Of a stretch of 64,000 nucleotides of DNA, positions 1 through 11,539 are shown piece by piece. Numbering within the stretch: the stretch's first letter is position 1; each line of letters starts with the position of its first letter. The translations under genes were made by a program, and so were the position numbers. The stretch is from Gordionus sp. m RMFG-2023 (lineage: Eukaryota > Nematomorpha > Gordioida > Chordodea > Parachordodidae): NCBI RefSeq assembly GCF_954871325.1, contig NC_088779.1:7318846-7382845 (forward strand), written 5' to 3'. The notes beneath the pieces were generated by a model. The model did not search any database. It was not told the DNA's origin and saw nothing but the letters and a program-made list of their open reading frames with translations.

Positions 1-633
1 CATATGTCGCAATGCATATGGCGCACTGTTCAAAAAAAATTCATTAATTTGCAATGCATATAAAACGCAAAAGATTTTGCTATGTACATAAAAATGTTAA
101 TTATGTACCAGTGGAGGATGTAATTCATGGATTCGAGGAATTATGTGCCTCTGAATTCTATCAAGAAAATAGGAATATTCTCGCCCCCTTGATAGAATAC
201 TTTGAAGAGACGTGGATTGGAAAAATGATAGCTATGGAGAGGAGGTCGCCAATATTTAGCATTTCTCTATGGAATTGCTACGAATCAACACTAGTTGGTG
301 AACCGAATACCAATAATTCAGTAAAAGGCTGGCATCGAAGTTTTTCGTCTCATATAAGTTCCCATCATCCAACGATCTGGAAATTTATAAAGAGTTAGTA
401 ATTATATTATATTAAAAATTTTAAAAACTTTTCCATTTTTAGCTCTCAAAGATGAAGATAGCCTGAATTGTTACAAATTGGAACAATACTCTTTAGGATT
501 AATGGCCCCGCTGTCAAAGAAAGAATATCGCGAAAGATCCAAAAGGATTTTTCTAATTGTTGAAGATTTTTATTCAAGAACTATGCTGGATTATTTAAGG
601 GCTTTATCCCAAAATATAAATTTAAATGTTTAA
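1..633 (+). pseudogene. MULE (Mutator-like) transposase, C-terminal part, cut by window edge
   Basis: Seen: a reading frame enters at base 1 (HMSQCIWRTVQKKF), and after a frame change near 45-56 the frame starting at 54 continues with YVPVEDVIHGFEEL, an acidic stretch, LWNCYE and NNSVKGWHRSF. A GT-AG intron fits at 394-442 (49 bp). Joining 393 to 443 keeps the frame and adds SLNCYKLEQYSLGLM to the stop at 631-633. Known: this order (FVP..DV...FE, LWN.YE, TNNSVEGWHR.F) is the C-terminal region of MULE-type transposases with FLYWCH/MULE domains common in invertebrate genomes. Inferred: the remnant of an autonomous MULE whose DDE core lies left of the window. The frame change between the left-edge segment and the rest makes it a pseudogene. 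The terminal inverted repeat expected downstream was not recognised. Confidence 0.75.
394..442 (+). other. short GT-AG intron in the MULE transposase remnant
   Basis: GT at 394-395 and AG at 441-442 after a T-rich tract (TTTTCCATTTTTAG). Removing 49 bp leaves exon 1 with one spare base and exon 2 with two, so the frame is preserved from the stop-free segment before it to the stop at 631. The size matches the introns in the hAT transposase at 39.8-41.6 kb. Confidence 0.65.
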
Positions 634-1019
634 TTTAATCATATAATTGTATTTTTTATATTAATATAATATTTATACTATGTTTATTTGGATTTATTAT
701 GAATAAATATTTATTTGATATTTAATGAATAATGCTATGCTCTTATTTAGTAGATTAACTAGATTTATCTTATAAAAACTTCGAATACTTAACCAATGAA
801 TATCTTAACCAATGAATATAAATATATTATAATATTGGGTTTAACGTAATTTAATTGATCCAGATTGTAATAATTTTCTTACAATAAAAACTGCCCAATA
901 ATTAGCTTATATAAGGTAATTTTAATATTTCATATAATTTTTTTACCACTTTGACTATGCAGAGCACACAAATTTACAAAAAAAATTTATAACATTTTTT
1001 ATAAAATAATCATATTTAA
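634..1019. other. AT-rich spacer, nothing recognised
   Basis: Very AT-rich, no reading frame of note. It may hold the 3' end of the MULE element, but no inverted partner is available within the window. Confidence 0.5.
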
Positions 1020-1475
1020 AAATAATTCTCTATAAAATACATTCTCTATAAAATCATTCTCTGTAAAATCATTCTCTATAAAACTTTCTCTATAAAATCA
1101 TTCTCTATAAAATCATTCTCTGTAAAATCATTCTCTGTAAAATCATTCTCTGTAAACGACATTCTCTATAATTGTTTTCTCTATAAAAATTTCTCTGTAA
1201 AATACATTCTCTATAAAATAATTCTCTATAAAATAATTCTCTATAAAATAATTCTCTATAAAATAATTCTCTATAAAATAATTCTCTATAAAATAATTCT
1301 CTATAAAATAATTCTCTATAAAATAATTCTCTATAAAATAATTCTCTATAAAATAATTCTCTATAAAATAATTCTCTATAAAATAATTCTCTATAAACGA
1401 CATTCTCTATAATGGTTTTCTCTGTAAAAGTTTCTCTATAATTGTTTTCTCTGTAAATGTTTCACTGTAATGACG
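1020..1475 (+). repeat. minisatellite, 15-bp unit (ATTCTCTATAAAATA)
   Basis: The core 1205-1395 is about thirteen near-perfect copies of ATTCTCTATAAAATA. The flanks (1020-1200 and 1396-1475) hold degenerate copies with TTCTCTGTAAA and TTCTCTATAAT variants. A 15-bp period is a multiple of three, so the minus strand reads as a periodic FIENY peptide; this is a by-product of the repeat and not a gene. Confidence 0.95.
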
Positions 1476-2559
1476 CGATACCCATCCTAAATATGGAGTT
1501 CAACCTTTAGAAATAGCCAAAATAATATCTAACCTATATAAATTAAATATTTGACCCCTGATTATTTATTTTTAAAAATAATTAAAAAGTTGTAAAACTG
1601 TTTAAGCATAAGGTTAAACCATGAAAAAGACTTATACAAAACTAAGAAATATAGATTCTTAAAGCGATATTCCAAAAATATAGAGTTTCAACCTCGAGCT
1701 TAAATTAAAATTAATATGCTTTAACTTGTATTGAAACTATAAAATAAATTAGTCGTTATCACTATACAACATAGTGTAACAACAAAAACTCAGCTAATAA
1801 ATAAAATTGAAATTAATTAAAAAATATTAACCTTATATCGAGACTACTTTAACCTTAGCCTCATATATCTAAGCATCTAAAAGCCAAGAGTTCTATTTTG
1901 CAATCAGATCCAGGTACCAAAGCCATAAAATAGAACAAAAAAGTAGCCCAAATTATAGGGTTAGAAGTTAATCACGCCAAATCCTAAACTTACTATATAA
2001 CTGATCAATAAAGGCTAATCAACTCAAGGTTAATTGCACAAAGCAAGCCAAGTATTATATTAAGCCAAATGCCTTGCAATATGGCGAAATAATGAAGAAC
2101 AAAGTAGCATACAGATAAGCATCATTTTAAGACAGTTAAGCAAAAAAATCCTAAAAGTTGCAAATATTAATCAACTTAAAACTTAGATTCTAAAATCCAG
2201 GAAATGGAATATGTGAATAAAGAAATTTGGGTATATGTAATGTATTAACTTAAAAAAATAATATTAATAGAATTAAATTAGGTGAATTAAAAAATATAAA
2301 TTTATAAATTAATTGATTTTTTTAGAAATTGGAAATTAATATGGAAAAAGAATTTTTCTTGATTAAGATGGAATAATCCAATTTAATATTATAGGTTAAA
2401 TGAAATATCTTCAGACACGAAGTTTACATGAAGCATAAATCTAAGGTTGAGGTTAAACTTATACAAAGAATGATAGAAAGTTAAGAAGAGATCATAAATT
2501 AAATTAAAATTTTGAATATATAAATGAGTATATATGGTAATATTTTATATATGTTAACC
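1476..2559. other. AT-rich spacer, nothing recognised
   Basis: No convincing coding frame, RNA gene or repeat with a partner elsewhere in the window was seen. Confidence 0.5.
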
Positions 2560-2945
2560 TACAAAAACCCAATGTCCACCCATTCCGAATAAGACAATTT
2601 ATATTACAATAAGTCTCCTAATTCATCAGACCAGTATGCTGCTGCCAATTGCTCAACTTCTCTTCCCCTTCGTTTTCCACCTACCCCAAACTCTTCCCTT
2701 TCTCGGCTTCACCCCAATCGCGCCAGTCCAGTCCATTCCATTCCATCCTACCATCTCATCTTCTCCCGGTTCCAGTTTATAAAGTGCTACTGGTAGCATC
2801 GTCCTACCCGTCAATCTGCTGCCTTATCCGGCTCCTGTGTTGTCGCCTCTCAAGTACCCCCATTCTAAAGATGCGTGCATTCTCGTTTAAATCCCAATTG
2901 CGTAGGATGGTGTCATGTTTCTTTATCATGGCGTGACATATCTCC
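2560..2945 (-). other. GC-rich island with a short coding-like minus-strand frame, unrecognised
   Basis: This stretch is far richer in G+C than its surroundings. On the minus strand about 2943 to 2804 is free of stops for about 46 codons and reads ICHAMIKKHDTILRNWDLN then ENARIFRMGVLERRQHRSR, ending IRQQIDG at a stop (2804-2806). The charged, helical composition looks like real protein rather than noise. I do not recognise the family. It could be the 3' end of a LINE open reading frame, a fragment of a host gene, or part of a domesticated element. Upstream on that strand (2640-2800) the GC-rich sequence is broken by stops. The 95-codon plus-strand frame over the same bases (2649-2936) looks like a shadow. 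Confidence 0.35.
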
Positions 2946-3254
2946 CCACTAATCGAAATATATGTAAAATAATATAAGGAAAAAAAATCCTGAAAAGAAT
3001 ATTGTATGTATGATGGAAAAAAAGTAAAGAATTGTTAAAAAAAATGGAGGAGAGAGTTGAAGAAAAATAACAAAAATTTTTAAATTATTTTTAAAAAAGA
3101 CTAAAAAATTATCAAAAATGAGAAGAAAAATAAATTGAGAAAAGATATAGTAAAAAAAAAAAAATTAATCGCAAAAAATTAGAAATAAAATAAGAAGGAA
3201 TTACAAGAATAAATAAAAATTTAAGAAATATTTACAAGAAAAAAAATTTTTTAA
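2946..3254. other. A-rich low-complexity spacer
   Basis: Runs of A and GAAAA-type purine sequence on the plus strand; no other feature seen. Confidence 0.6.
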
Positions 3255-3640
3255 ATTAGAATTTCCATTTTGAATGGGAATTTTCCTTTTTTCATTGATA
3301 CTTTTACTTTCCTTTTGGAAATTTTCCTTTTTTGATTGACACTTTTCCTTTTTTGATTGGACCTTTTCCGTTTTTGTTTGGCACTTTTCTTTTTTTGATT
3401 GAACATTTTCCTTTTTTGATTGACACTTTTCCTTTTTTGACTGAATATTTTCCTTTTTTGTTTGACACTTTTACTTTTTTGATTGAACATTTTCTTTTTT
3501 GTTTGACACTTTTCCTTTTTTGTTTGATACTTTTCCTTTTTTGTTTGACACTTTTCCTTTTTTGTTTGATACTTTTCCTTTTTTGTTTGGGCTTTTTTCT
3601 TTTTTGCTTGAACCTATTCTTTTTTTTTGATTGACCCGTT
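3255..3640 (+). repeat. minisatellite, 21-bp unit (CACTTTTCCTTTTTTGATTGA)
   Basis: About eighteen tandem copies of a pyrimidine-rich unit, alternating GATTGA and GTTTGA endings, with degenerate copies at both edges. 21 is a multiple of three, so both strands are open (plus FPFLIDTFPFL, minus NQKRKSVNQKRK); these frames are repeat artefacts. Confidence 0.93.
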
Positions 3641-4069
3641 TTCTTTTATGATAATAATGGTAAAATAGGATATAATTCTCATAAAAGGAATGATTATGAT
3701 AATTATTATAACGATAAAATTAAAATTATTATTATAATCCAAATTAAAGGGTTATAAAAATCTTAAATTGTTGAATATGTTTATCGATGTTATTTTATTA
3801 TTTATTTTGGCAATATAAAAATGTAAATTATCATATAATAAAATTTAAATTATGACAAAAATAAAATAATATATAAATCATGATATTATTACTTAATGGA
3901 AAACTTTATTCCAACATAAATGTAAAGAATATCCTATGGTATTGTAAAAAAACATATCAATATTGTTAAAAAGCCTCTAAATTCGGACATGAATTTATGC
4001 CCTAAGTTAGATTCTAATGAAAGTGATATAATAGAATAAATATTGATAAGCCGATTAAAACCTATGAAA

Positions 4070-6250
4070 TTTTAATGACTGAAAAATTAAATGAACAATG
4101 TCCGTGTCATCGGGTTAAATTGAAGATTAAACATATATGCATTGATATTTTATTTGATACGATGGCTAGCATTTCGATAATGTCCATGGAAAGTTATTAT
4201 AAATATTGGCCTTAAGGTACACTCGAAAAGAAGGTTCAGATATTTGATGTGTCTGAAATTGCGGTTTTGGGTTAAACCAAATTGGGAGTGGTTCTCAATG
4301 ATATAACATTTTTCTTGTTTTATGGGTGGTAAAAAATAAAACTATTATGGAATGGGATTGGATTCCCAAACTTGGTCCTCCTAATAATTTTTGGAATATT
4401 TTTTACAATAAATAGTGAGATAGTAAATAATGCTGAATGAAAAGGAATGGCGGATAGCCTCAGATATAAAATTCGTGAAATAGAATGGAGAGAGTTAATA
4501 ATAGAGGAAGTGGATCCCCTCAATAATTCTGATATATGTGAAGTTTCCGAGGTATTAATTGCTTAATTGTATAGTTTTAAAAATAACATAGAAATTACTG
4601 AAAATCAAATTGTTGATTTGGAATTTAATAAATTAAATTAAATAAGGATATATCAATTTTAATGGAAAAATATTAATTTTTGAAGACACTTTCGAATGTC
4701 TCAATGATTATCAAATGGATGTGAAACTGAAGGAAGACTTTCTTTTTTTGGCCTGTTGAAGAGTTTCATTTGCGTGGAAAAGGGAAATCGAAGGAGTGTA
4801 AGACCGTTGGGTCAAAGATGGCATTATTATTCCGGTGGAATTAAATGGGCCACATCATTGGATCCTGCTAAAAATCTAATGGGAAATTGAGAATGTGTGC
4901 TGATTTCCGTGTTACTTTTAATTCAGAGGTTGTGTAAGAAAAATATCCATTGCCTAGAATTGAGTAAATTTTGGCCAATTTAAAAGTTGCGAAATATTTT
5001 TCCAAGGTTGATTTTTCTTATGCATATTTACAATTACCTTGAGGGAAGAAATTCATAAATTGTTTTCGATAACGACTCCTAAAGGATTACTTGCCTTTTG
5101 TAGGTTACCGTTTGAATTAAGTGTGTCAGCGTCGATTTTTCAGTCTACAATGGCATTAGTTTTCCAAGGCCTAGACGGAGTTTTTTATTATAAGGATGAT
5201 GTGTTAAATACTGGCGTAAGACCGGCACAACATAATCAACGTTTGGAATAAGTTTTCAAAAGAATTTGTGATAAAGGTCTGAGGGCCAGCTGAGAAAAAA
5301 GTGTTCTTGGGGTAACAGAAGTAATCTATTTAGGACATCAAATTGATAAGATGAGGTTAAACCCCTAAATAAAAATTTGAAAAATATATTTAATATGAAG
5401 TAGAGATCTGAAAGTAGCTCAGCCCGCAATCGGGCCTTATATTTTTAAATAAAATTCGAGTAGGGTCGGGTCGGGGTTTGGAAATTTTTTAAAAATATAT
5501 TTAAATTTATCAATTTTATATTAAATTTTTTATGTAAAATAAAAATATTTGATTTTATTTATAGAACTAGACGCCATATAACCTTTTATTTTGAGTAATT
5601 ATAAAAATTAATTTCTATATTTAAATAAATTCGAGCCAGGCCGGTCCGGCATTTTTTTAAAAAAATTAGGTGTTCGGGCCGGACCGGGCAAAACTTTGTA
5701 AAAAAATTTTTGGGCTACCGGGCTTGAAAAATTAGGCCCGATGCAGATCTTTAATATGAAGCCGCCAACCAAGCGGAGGTTCAATCATTTGGGTATGGTT
5801 AATTATTAATATAGATTATTGGATGATTTCGCAAGAATTGCAGTACCCTTATATAAATTATTACAAAAGGAAGTTCATTTTGAATGGGCACGGGAACAAC
5901 AAATTGCATTTGAAACGTTGAAAAGGGAAATTGGGAAGGAACTAAATTTGGTGTGTTTTACGATTCGGAAATAATATTGGCTGTTGATTTATCTAACAAA
6001 GGTGTTGGAGGTGCATTATTGTATTTAATTAATGGTTTGGAAAAACTAATTTTACTTTGTTCGAGAGTGTTTGCAGAATTGGAAACGCGATATTCCGTTA
6101 TTGAACAGGAAACGTTATCAGTCATTTTTGGTTTAACCAAATGTAGTTAATATTTAATCGGGAAACAAATTTTTAATTGATGGATGAATCAGAAATTTTT
6201 CTATCTTATGATAATCCAATAATTAAGATTTTTTTACATGGAAACAATGT
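4070..6250 (+). mobile_element. fossil Ty3/gypsy pol region, heavily broken
   Basis: Recognisable parts in order: retropepsin-like stretch about 4100-4220, reverse transcriptase about 4780-5330 (NGKLRMCADFR, YPLPRIE, KYFSKVDFSYAYLQLPL, LPFELSVSASIFQ), and RNase H about 5945-6165 (ILAVDLSNKGVGGALLY, YSVIEQETLSVIFGL). The order PR-RT-RH matches Ty3/gypsy Pol. No integrase and no LTR pair were found here. It is an old, clearly broken copy with well over ten breaks and is interrupted by a separate 353-bp MITE at 5401-5753. It differs strongly from the young gypsy at 12.5-18.7 kb, so it belongs to another lineage. Confidence 0.85.
5401..5753. mobile_element. GC-rich hAT-type MITE, perfect 8-bp target duplication
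   Basis: Ends are TAGAGATCTG and CAGATCTTTA (inverted repeat), flanked by ATATGAAG at 5393-5400 and again at 5754-5761. The interior has GC-rich blocks in an AT-rich matrix (GGGTCGGGTCGGGG, GGCCGGTCCGGC, GGGCCGGACCGGGC). An 8-bp duplication and TAGAG-type ends are typical of hAT elements. It carries no transposase. The insertion splits the reverse transcriptase from the RNase H part of the gypsy fossil, so it is younger than that copy. Relatives: 42362-43063, 53074-53270, 57472-57837 and 62331-62643. Confidence 0.88.
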
Positions 6251-6644
6251 TTCTTATTAACACCCCAAATACTAACATTATCCACCAGAGCTCCTGTTAC
6301 TTAGCATTGCTGTTCACTCCCCACCGCGTGAATGTTTGAGAATTTTAGGGGAGCAAAGAAATGAAAAAAGGATTAATAAAAGAAGGAAGAAATGAAAAAA
6401 AGAGACAAAGATATGAATTATAATAAAATATTATAATTGTATATACCTCAAGACTTGACGATTATCGGGTTCCAATACATAAGCATTTGTAACCATATTA
6501 AAAAAATATAATATTGTAAAATTTATAATAACAAAAATTTTACGAAAAAAGGAGATTTAAGATATTTAAAAATTGAGAGGGATCTAATATTTTTAAGAAT
6601 TAGTCTCGGGTATATCATCGTATGTTGCCTTTTATTTAAAAAGT
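6251..6644. other. spacer between gypsy fossil and 119-bp array
   Basis: Contains a small GC-richer patch (6270-6330) and purine-rich sequence. The far end of the Helitron may lie here, but I could not identify a terminal hairpin with confidence. Confidence 0.4.
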
Positions 6645-7622
6645 TATTGTCATGTCTTTGATGGTTTTGCTCGATGTATTTCCTTGCTAGTTTGCCGTTA
6701 ATAACTTGAAATAAAGCGTGTAAATTGAAAGTACAAAATAGAATTTACTGATGATGGTAATGGTTTTGCTCGATGTGGTATTTTGATGATGATGTGATTT
6801 CCTTGCTAGTTTGCCGTAAATAACTTGAAATAAAGCGTGTAAATTGAAAGTACAAAATAGAATTTACTGATGATAATAATTGTTTTGCTCGATGTGATAT
6901 TTTGATGATGATGTGATTTCCTTGCTAGTTTGCCGTAAATAACCTGAAATAAAGCGTGTAAATTGAAAGTACAAAATAGAATTTACTGATGATAATAATT
7001 GTTTTGCTCGATGTGGTATTTTGATGATGATGTGATTTCCTTGCTAGTTTGCCGTAAATAACCTGAAATAGCACGTGTAAATTGAAAGTACAAAATAGAA
7101 TTTACTGATGATAATAATGGTTTTGCTCGATGTGATATTTTGATGATGATGTGATTTCCTTGCTAGTTTGCCGTAAATAACCTGAAATAAAGCGTGTAAA
7201 TTGAAAGTACAAAATAGAATTTACTGATGATAATAATGGTTTTGCTCGATGTGATATTTTGATGTGTGATTTCCTTGCTAGTTTGCCGTAAATAACCTGA
7301 AATAAAGCGTGTAAATTGAAAGTACAAAATAGAATTTACTGATGATAATAATGGTTTTGCTCGATGTGATATTTTGATGATGATGTGATTTCCTTGCTAG
7401 TTTGCCGTAAATAACCTGAAATAAAGCGTGTAAATTGAAAGTACAAAATAGAATTTACTGATGATAATAATGGTTTTGCTCGATGTGATATTTTGATGAT
7501 GATGTGATTTCCTTGCTAGTTTGCCGTAAATAACCTGAAATAAAGCGTGTAAATTGAAAGTACAAAATAGAATTTACTGATGATGATGGTCGTGTCTTAG
7601 ATGGTTTTGCTTGATGTGGTAT
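6645..7622 (-). repeat. 119-bp minisatellite next to the Helitron stop codon
   Basis: About eight tandem copies. The anchor TTTTGCTCGATGTG recurs at 6764, 6883, 7002, 7121, 7240, 7355 and 7474, i.e. every 119 bp with one 115-bp copy that lacks one GATG step. Copies are nearly identical except at the two edges. The array begins within about 15 bp of the minus-strand Helitron stop (7636), so it lies in the 3' flank of that element. The spacers are not unique sequence, so this is not a CRISPR-like array. Confidence 0.95.
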
Positions 7623-7635
7623 TGTTTTAGATGAA

Positions 7636-10600
7636 TTAATTTGTAGGGGCAGAATTTAACACGTCCTGATATACGATATTAAGAATAAATACTCTGTTAT
7701 CATTCAAAAGTATTCCCTGGTTTTTTGTAGGTAATATTTTAATTTTGATATTCTTTTAAAATCTGCAACGTGTTAGAGCGACATAGAGCTGACCATGGGA
7801 AAACACAGGTTCTGGAAGAAAAAGGCCGACATTGTCGAATGTTTGACCTTGACTTTTATTTATATATAACAAAAGCAGGAATAATAGAAAATTGGCGTCT
7901 TTTTAATATGAAAGACAACCGGGAATCGCTCGGGGGTAGACCAATTCGAGGAATCAAAAGAGATGGCCATTGTGTGTCCCGGGTAATATTTCAGAATCTA
8001 TGAAATTATCATGTAATTTTTTGATAAGAAGGCGTGTCCCATTGCATTAGCCTCTGCTGGGGTTCATGTTATGAAGAAGCATTGTTATTGTCCTAACTTT
8101 AAGATTTAAAATATGAGGAGGCATTCCTGATGGGGTTTGAGAATTAAGAAATCCAATGGGGTAATTAAGTAAATCCTCAGGATTACTATAGATTCAGCGC
8201 TAAAATATATTTTAGAATTTCCTGGAGGTTTTTGAATAATTTCGTTATTTAAATTTAGGGCTATATTATTTTTAGTGGTTAATATAATTTTTTTTGAAAA
8301 TAGGTTAATATCAGATATTTGTATGGAGTCCCATATATTGAATTGCTTAATGAATTTTCTAAAAATGAATTTAGGATTTCAATGGAATCTGGAGGGAGTA
8401 AAGGATTGTAAACATTTGATAAAGACTCTCCAACATTCAAAAGCCAAGAATTATACTCAACATCTTTAGAGGATAACCGCATATTTTCACTCAGGTGGAT
8501 ACCTTTAAAATAAACCCATAAATCAGAAGACTTAAGACATTTAATAATATCTGCTTTTGAACTGTTTGGAATGACAAGTAAAGTTTGCCTAAAATAGCCC
8601 TCCAATAATATAATTTTACCACCGAATGGGAACTGTGTTTGCATTATATTTTTGTGTAATCTTTCGATACAGCGTAAAACGTATTTAGTCATCATTATGG
8701 CTTCGTCGATAATAATTAATTTTGAGCTTCTAATGACAGTAGCTTCAGGAGAATAAAAACTTGTGAGATACAGAGTTATCAACAATTGGAATAAGTAATT
8801 TAAATCCACTATGTATTGTTCTACCGCATTTTAAAAGAATAGCGGCAATGCCTGTTGTTGTAACGGTAAAACTATTTGGTTTTGTCCTCTAATGTAGCAC
8901 ATTAGGGTATTGTATAAAATAGTTTTTTCTTATTCACCAGGACCGTCAATATAAAAACAAAGCTGAGGGAACATTATTCCAATGATGTTTCAGCTGCTTC
9001 CAGATCATTATATTAAACATCATTCTGAGCTATTATAGTAGGTACAGGAAAATTAAAATTACTACAACGGAAACCATGGACATTTATCTACATCTGATAA
9101 AGCCATATTAATTGCAACAGAATCTGTATGGGTTAGTGCGATATCTTTTATCATATATTTTTAAAATTTTCCCAGAGGTTATTTGAATTTTCTGGCTGAC
9201 AAAAAAATACAAATAAAGGCAAAAGTTTAACGCAACTGTATGGGCAATAAAAATGTTGACGCTTCTTCCATAAATGTTTCCCATTCCTTGTCATCAATCA
9301 ATAAATTTCTTTTTAAAGCCGTCTCTTTAAAAGTATTAAATAAAACTCCATTTACAGTTCTCAAATATTCAGAATATGTGGCGCCAACAACATGAAATAG
9401 TAATAAACGTAGGAAAAATCTCAACAGTATACATCCTTGAAATTATATTGTTTTGTCTTTGTCTAGGTTTCTACTTATTAGCGATCAAAGTATAATGATA
9501 TAGTATAGCGACATATAAGTATTGGCGGGCAATAACATCATTTTTATTTAGTTCAAACCAGGCAGTTAATGTAGATTTCCTGGCAGATTTCTCTAATGCC
9601 TCACGTTATTGTCCTTCTATAAAATACACCGGTTGATGAAATGGCAAGTGTATTTCTAATCGAATCATACCGTGAGATCGATCATGCATTCGATTTTCTA
9701 ATAATCTCCACATGGCTTCACATGCACTTATATATCGGGAATTCATATGCATTCTTCATCATGAGATTGAATTGTATCCTTTATAAACGTACTAATTATA
9801 AATATATTTGACGGATTTTATTGATGTACATATTTCAACATTTATGTGTGCATTTAACTTTAATAATAAATATTTGTTATAAGGGATTACGTATCGATTA
9901 TCGACTGGCTTACCTCCGACATAAATAAAACCCTTATCTCTACGTTGATAAAATGGATATCCATACCATTGTGATGAGATTCTTTTTGAAAATCTCGATC
10001 TATACATTCAGCTGTTTCAATTTTATTATTTTCGCGTAATTACTGAGCAGATGAGCATGAGGTAACCCTCTCTTTTGAAGATCTAAGGTATTAACTTATG
10101 CTGAATATTTTCCAAATAAATCTTTTTTAATAATATCGTGGAATAATTCTGATAATTATAAATGAAAAACTCTGGCTAATAAATCAGGCCTAACCGCAGA
10201 ATTCTCGCCTTTATAAAGATTTTCTTTGATTTCTCTCCAATTTGGATTGAATGTAAATTTTATGAATAATTCTGGCTTACCAAACTTATAAACAATTGCC
10301 TTTGTGTTATGAATCGTTCACTCATGTTTCTTTTGGACCCTTGAAAAGAAGAAGGCAAAATAACGGCTTTTCCTATAGGTAAATTAATATTATCATATGC
10401 TATTGAAAGATAGTCCATAAGCCCTGAATAATCTTCTACACGTAATTTTGATTGGTTTATTTTTATATAATTCAAATTATTAGCCTTGGAGATAAGAATC
10501 AATAACAAATGGTGAAATAATCGCCCATAAAGAATAGGATTAAAAATGTCAGCACGATAGCTAATTCTGATATTTTAAATTGTAACATGTTATATTAGAT

Positions 10601-11530
10601 CTTGTTCCCTTGTTAAATGGTCAATTAAATTTTATATCAGTATGTCATCCATGATCACCAAGGAATACATCATATGATCTAAATTTGGGCTAAGAATATT
10701 TAAGATAACTAAATTTGAATCATCATTTCGTGATAAACTTTAAAATCACGTTGAAAAGGTGGTTCTCCATCATCGTTATTTAAAATCATTGCTACTTCAT
10801 CAATAGTAGGAATATTAAATAATCTTCTATCATTAGCACGATCACGGCAAAAATCATATTTACCTTTGATATAAGATGGTTTTCTAACTGAGTCTTCATT
10901 TCTTCGGCCTTATGTTTTAAAGCTAATAGCATACGGATTTATTTGACTTATTAAAATATCAAGTTATTTTAACAAATGAATATCACAGGCGAATTTTCTT
11001 TTTAAAGTTAACGATTTTCTATATGAGATGATTCAAGAACATATAATTGTGCATATTTTGGGGAAACGCCATTAGGTGGATATAAATGTGAAGTTCGATG
11101 GTAAATTTGACCAGGAACCCTAAAACAGTATAAGCCTTATTCAATAAATTATCGTTTTTAGCCCCCATCGAGGCAAAAGCCAAGCAACTGTTGTATGAAC
11201 GAATATTATAAGAGAAATTTTTATAATAAGGATTGTCCAAATTTGAAAGTAAATCTTTTTAAAAATCTGACTTGTAGAGAAGGCAACGACCTTTGTGGCA
11301 GCAATTTTTAATTTGTCCATCATATGGTTTTCGGAAATAAAATTTAAGGGTTTACAATATGTGTATAGAACATTTACTGGCCCACAGTAGTGTTCATTGG
11401 AACAATTAAATTGTTTATTTGCAGTATCTTTAAAATGGTTGGATGTTGAAGCAATAAGACTTTTCTCTTTGCCTTTTCTTGCTTCTACAAAGTTTCTGTC
11501 TCCGCCTGGCTTTTTCTTGGACTATTAAAT
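7636..11530 (-). pseudogene. Helitron Rep/helicase protein (RepHel), decayed
   Basis: Role: rolling-circle transposase with an HUH endonuclease (Rep) and a Pif1-like helicase. Motifs on the minus strand, N to C: HYCGPVNVLYTYCKP (about 11360-11400), NIRSYNSCLAFASMGA (11150-11210), FTFNPNWREIKENLYKGEN (10200-10260), KRGLPHAHLL with the HUH histidines (10045-10080), PYNKYLLLKLNAHINVEI (9820-9890), ISACEAMWRLLENRMHDRS (9680-9740). The helicase then follows: a damaged Walker A (8905-8955), LIIIDEA Walker B (8690-8715), GGKIILLEGYFRQ (8580-8635), HLSENMR (8485-8510), [10 protein letters not shown] (7825-7870) and [13 protein letters not shown] (7775-7810). The C-terminal tail LPTKNQGILLNDNRVF runs to the stop at 7636. 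The coding order of a full RepHel is present, but many stops and frameshifts break it and Walker A is not intact. The pieces 8279-8809, 9227-9424, 9792-10007, 10260-10508 and 11019-11323 remain open. Confidence 0.9.
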
Positions 11531-11539
11531 AGTAAAAAT

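Noticed and set aside
1143-1403. minus-strand open frame with FIENY repeats
   Set aside because: Produced by the 15-bp minisatellite, whose period is a multiple of three.
2649-2936. 95-codon plus-strand frame rich in Ser and Pro
   Set aside because: Lies opposite the more protein-like minus-strand segment and has no recognisable motif.
3251-3634. long frames on both strands (NQKRK and FPFLIDT repeats)
   Set aside because: Produced by the 21-bp minisatellite.
6262-6330. Helitron 3' hairpin and CTRR end
   Set aside because: A GC-richer patch exists but no convincing hairpin directly followed by CTRR on the minus strand was found.
6645-7622. CRISPR-like array
   Set aside because: The whole 119-bp unit repeats; there are no unique spacers and no cas genes, and the context is eukaryotic.
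7770-8003. 77-codon plus-strand frame
   Set aside because: Shadow of the minus-strand Helitron helicase C-terminus ([13 protein letters not shown]).
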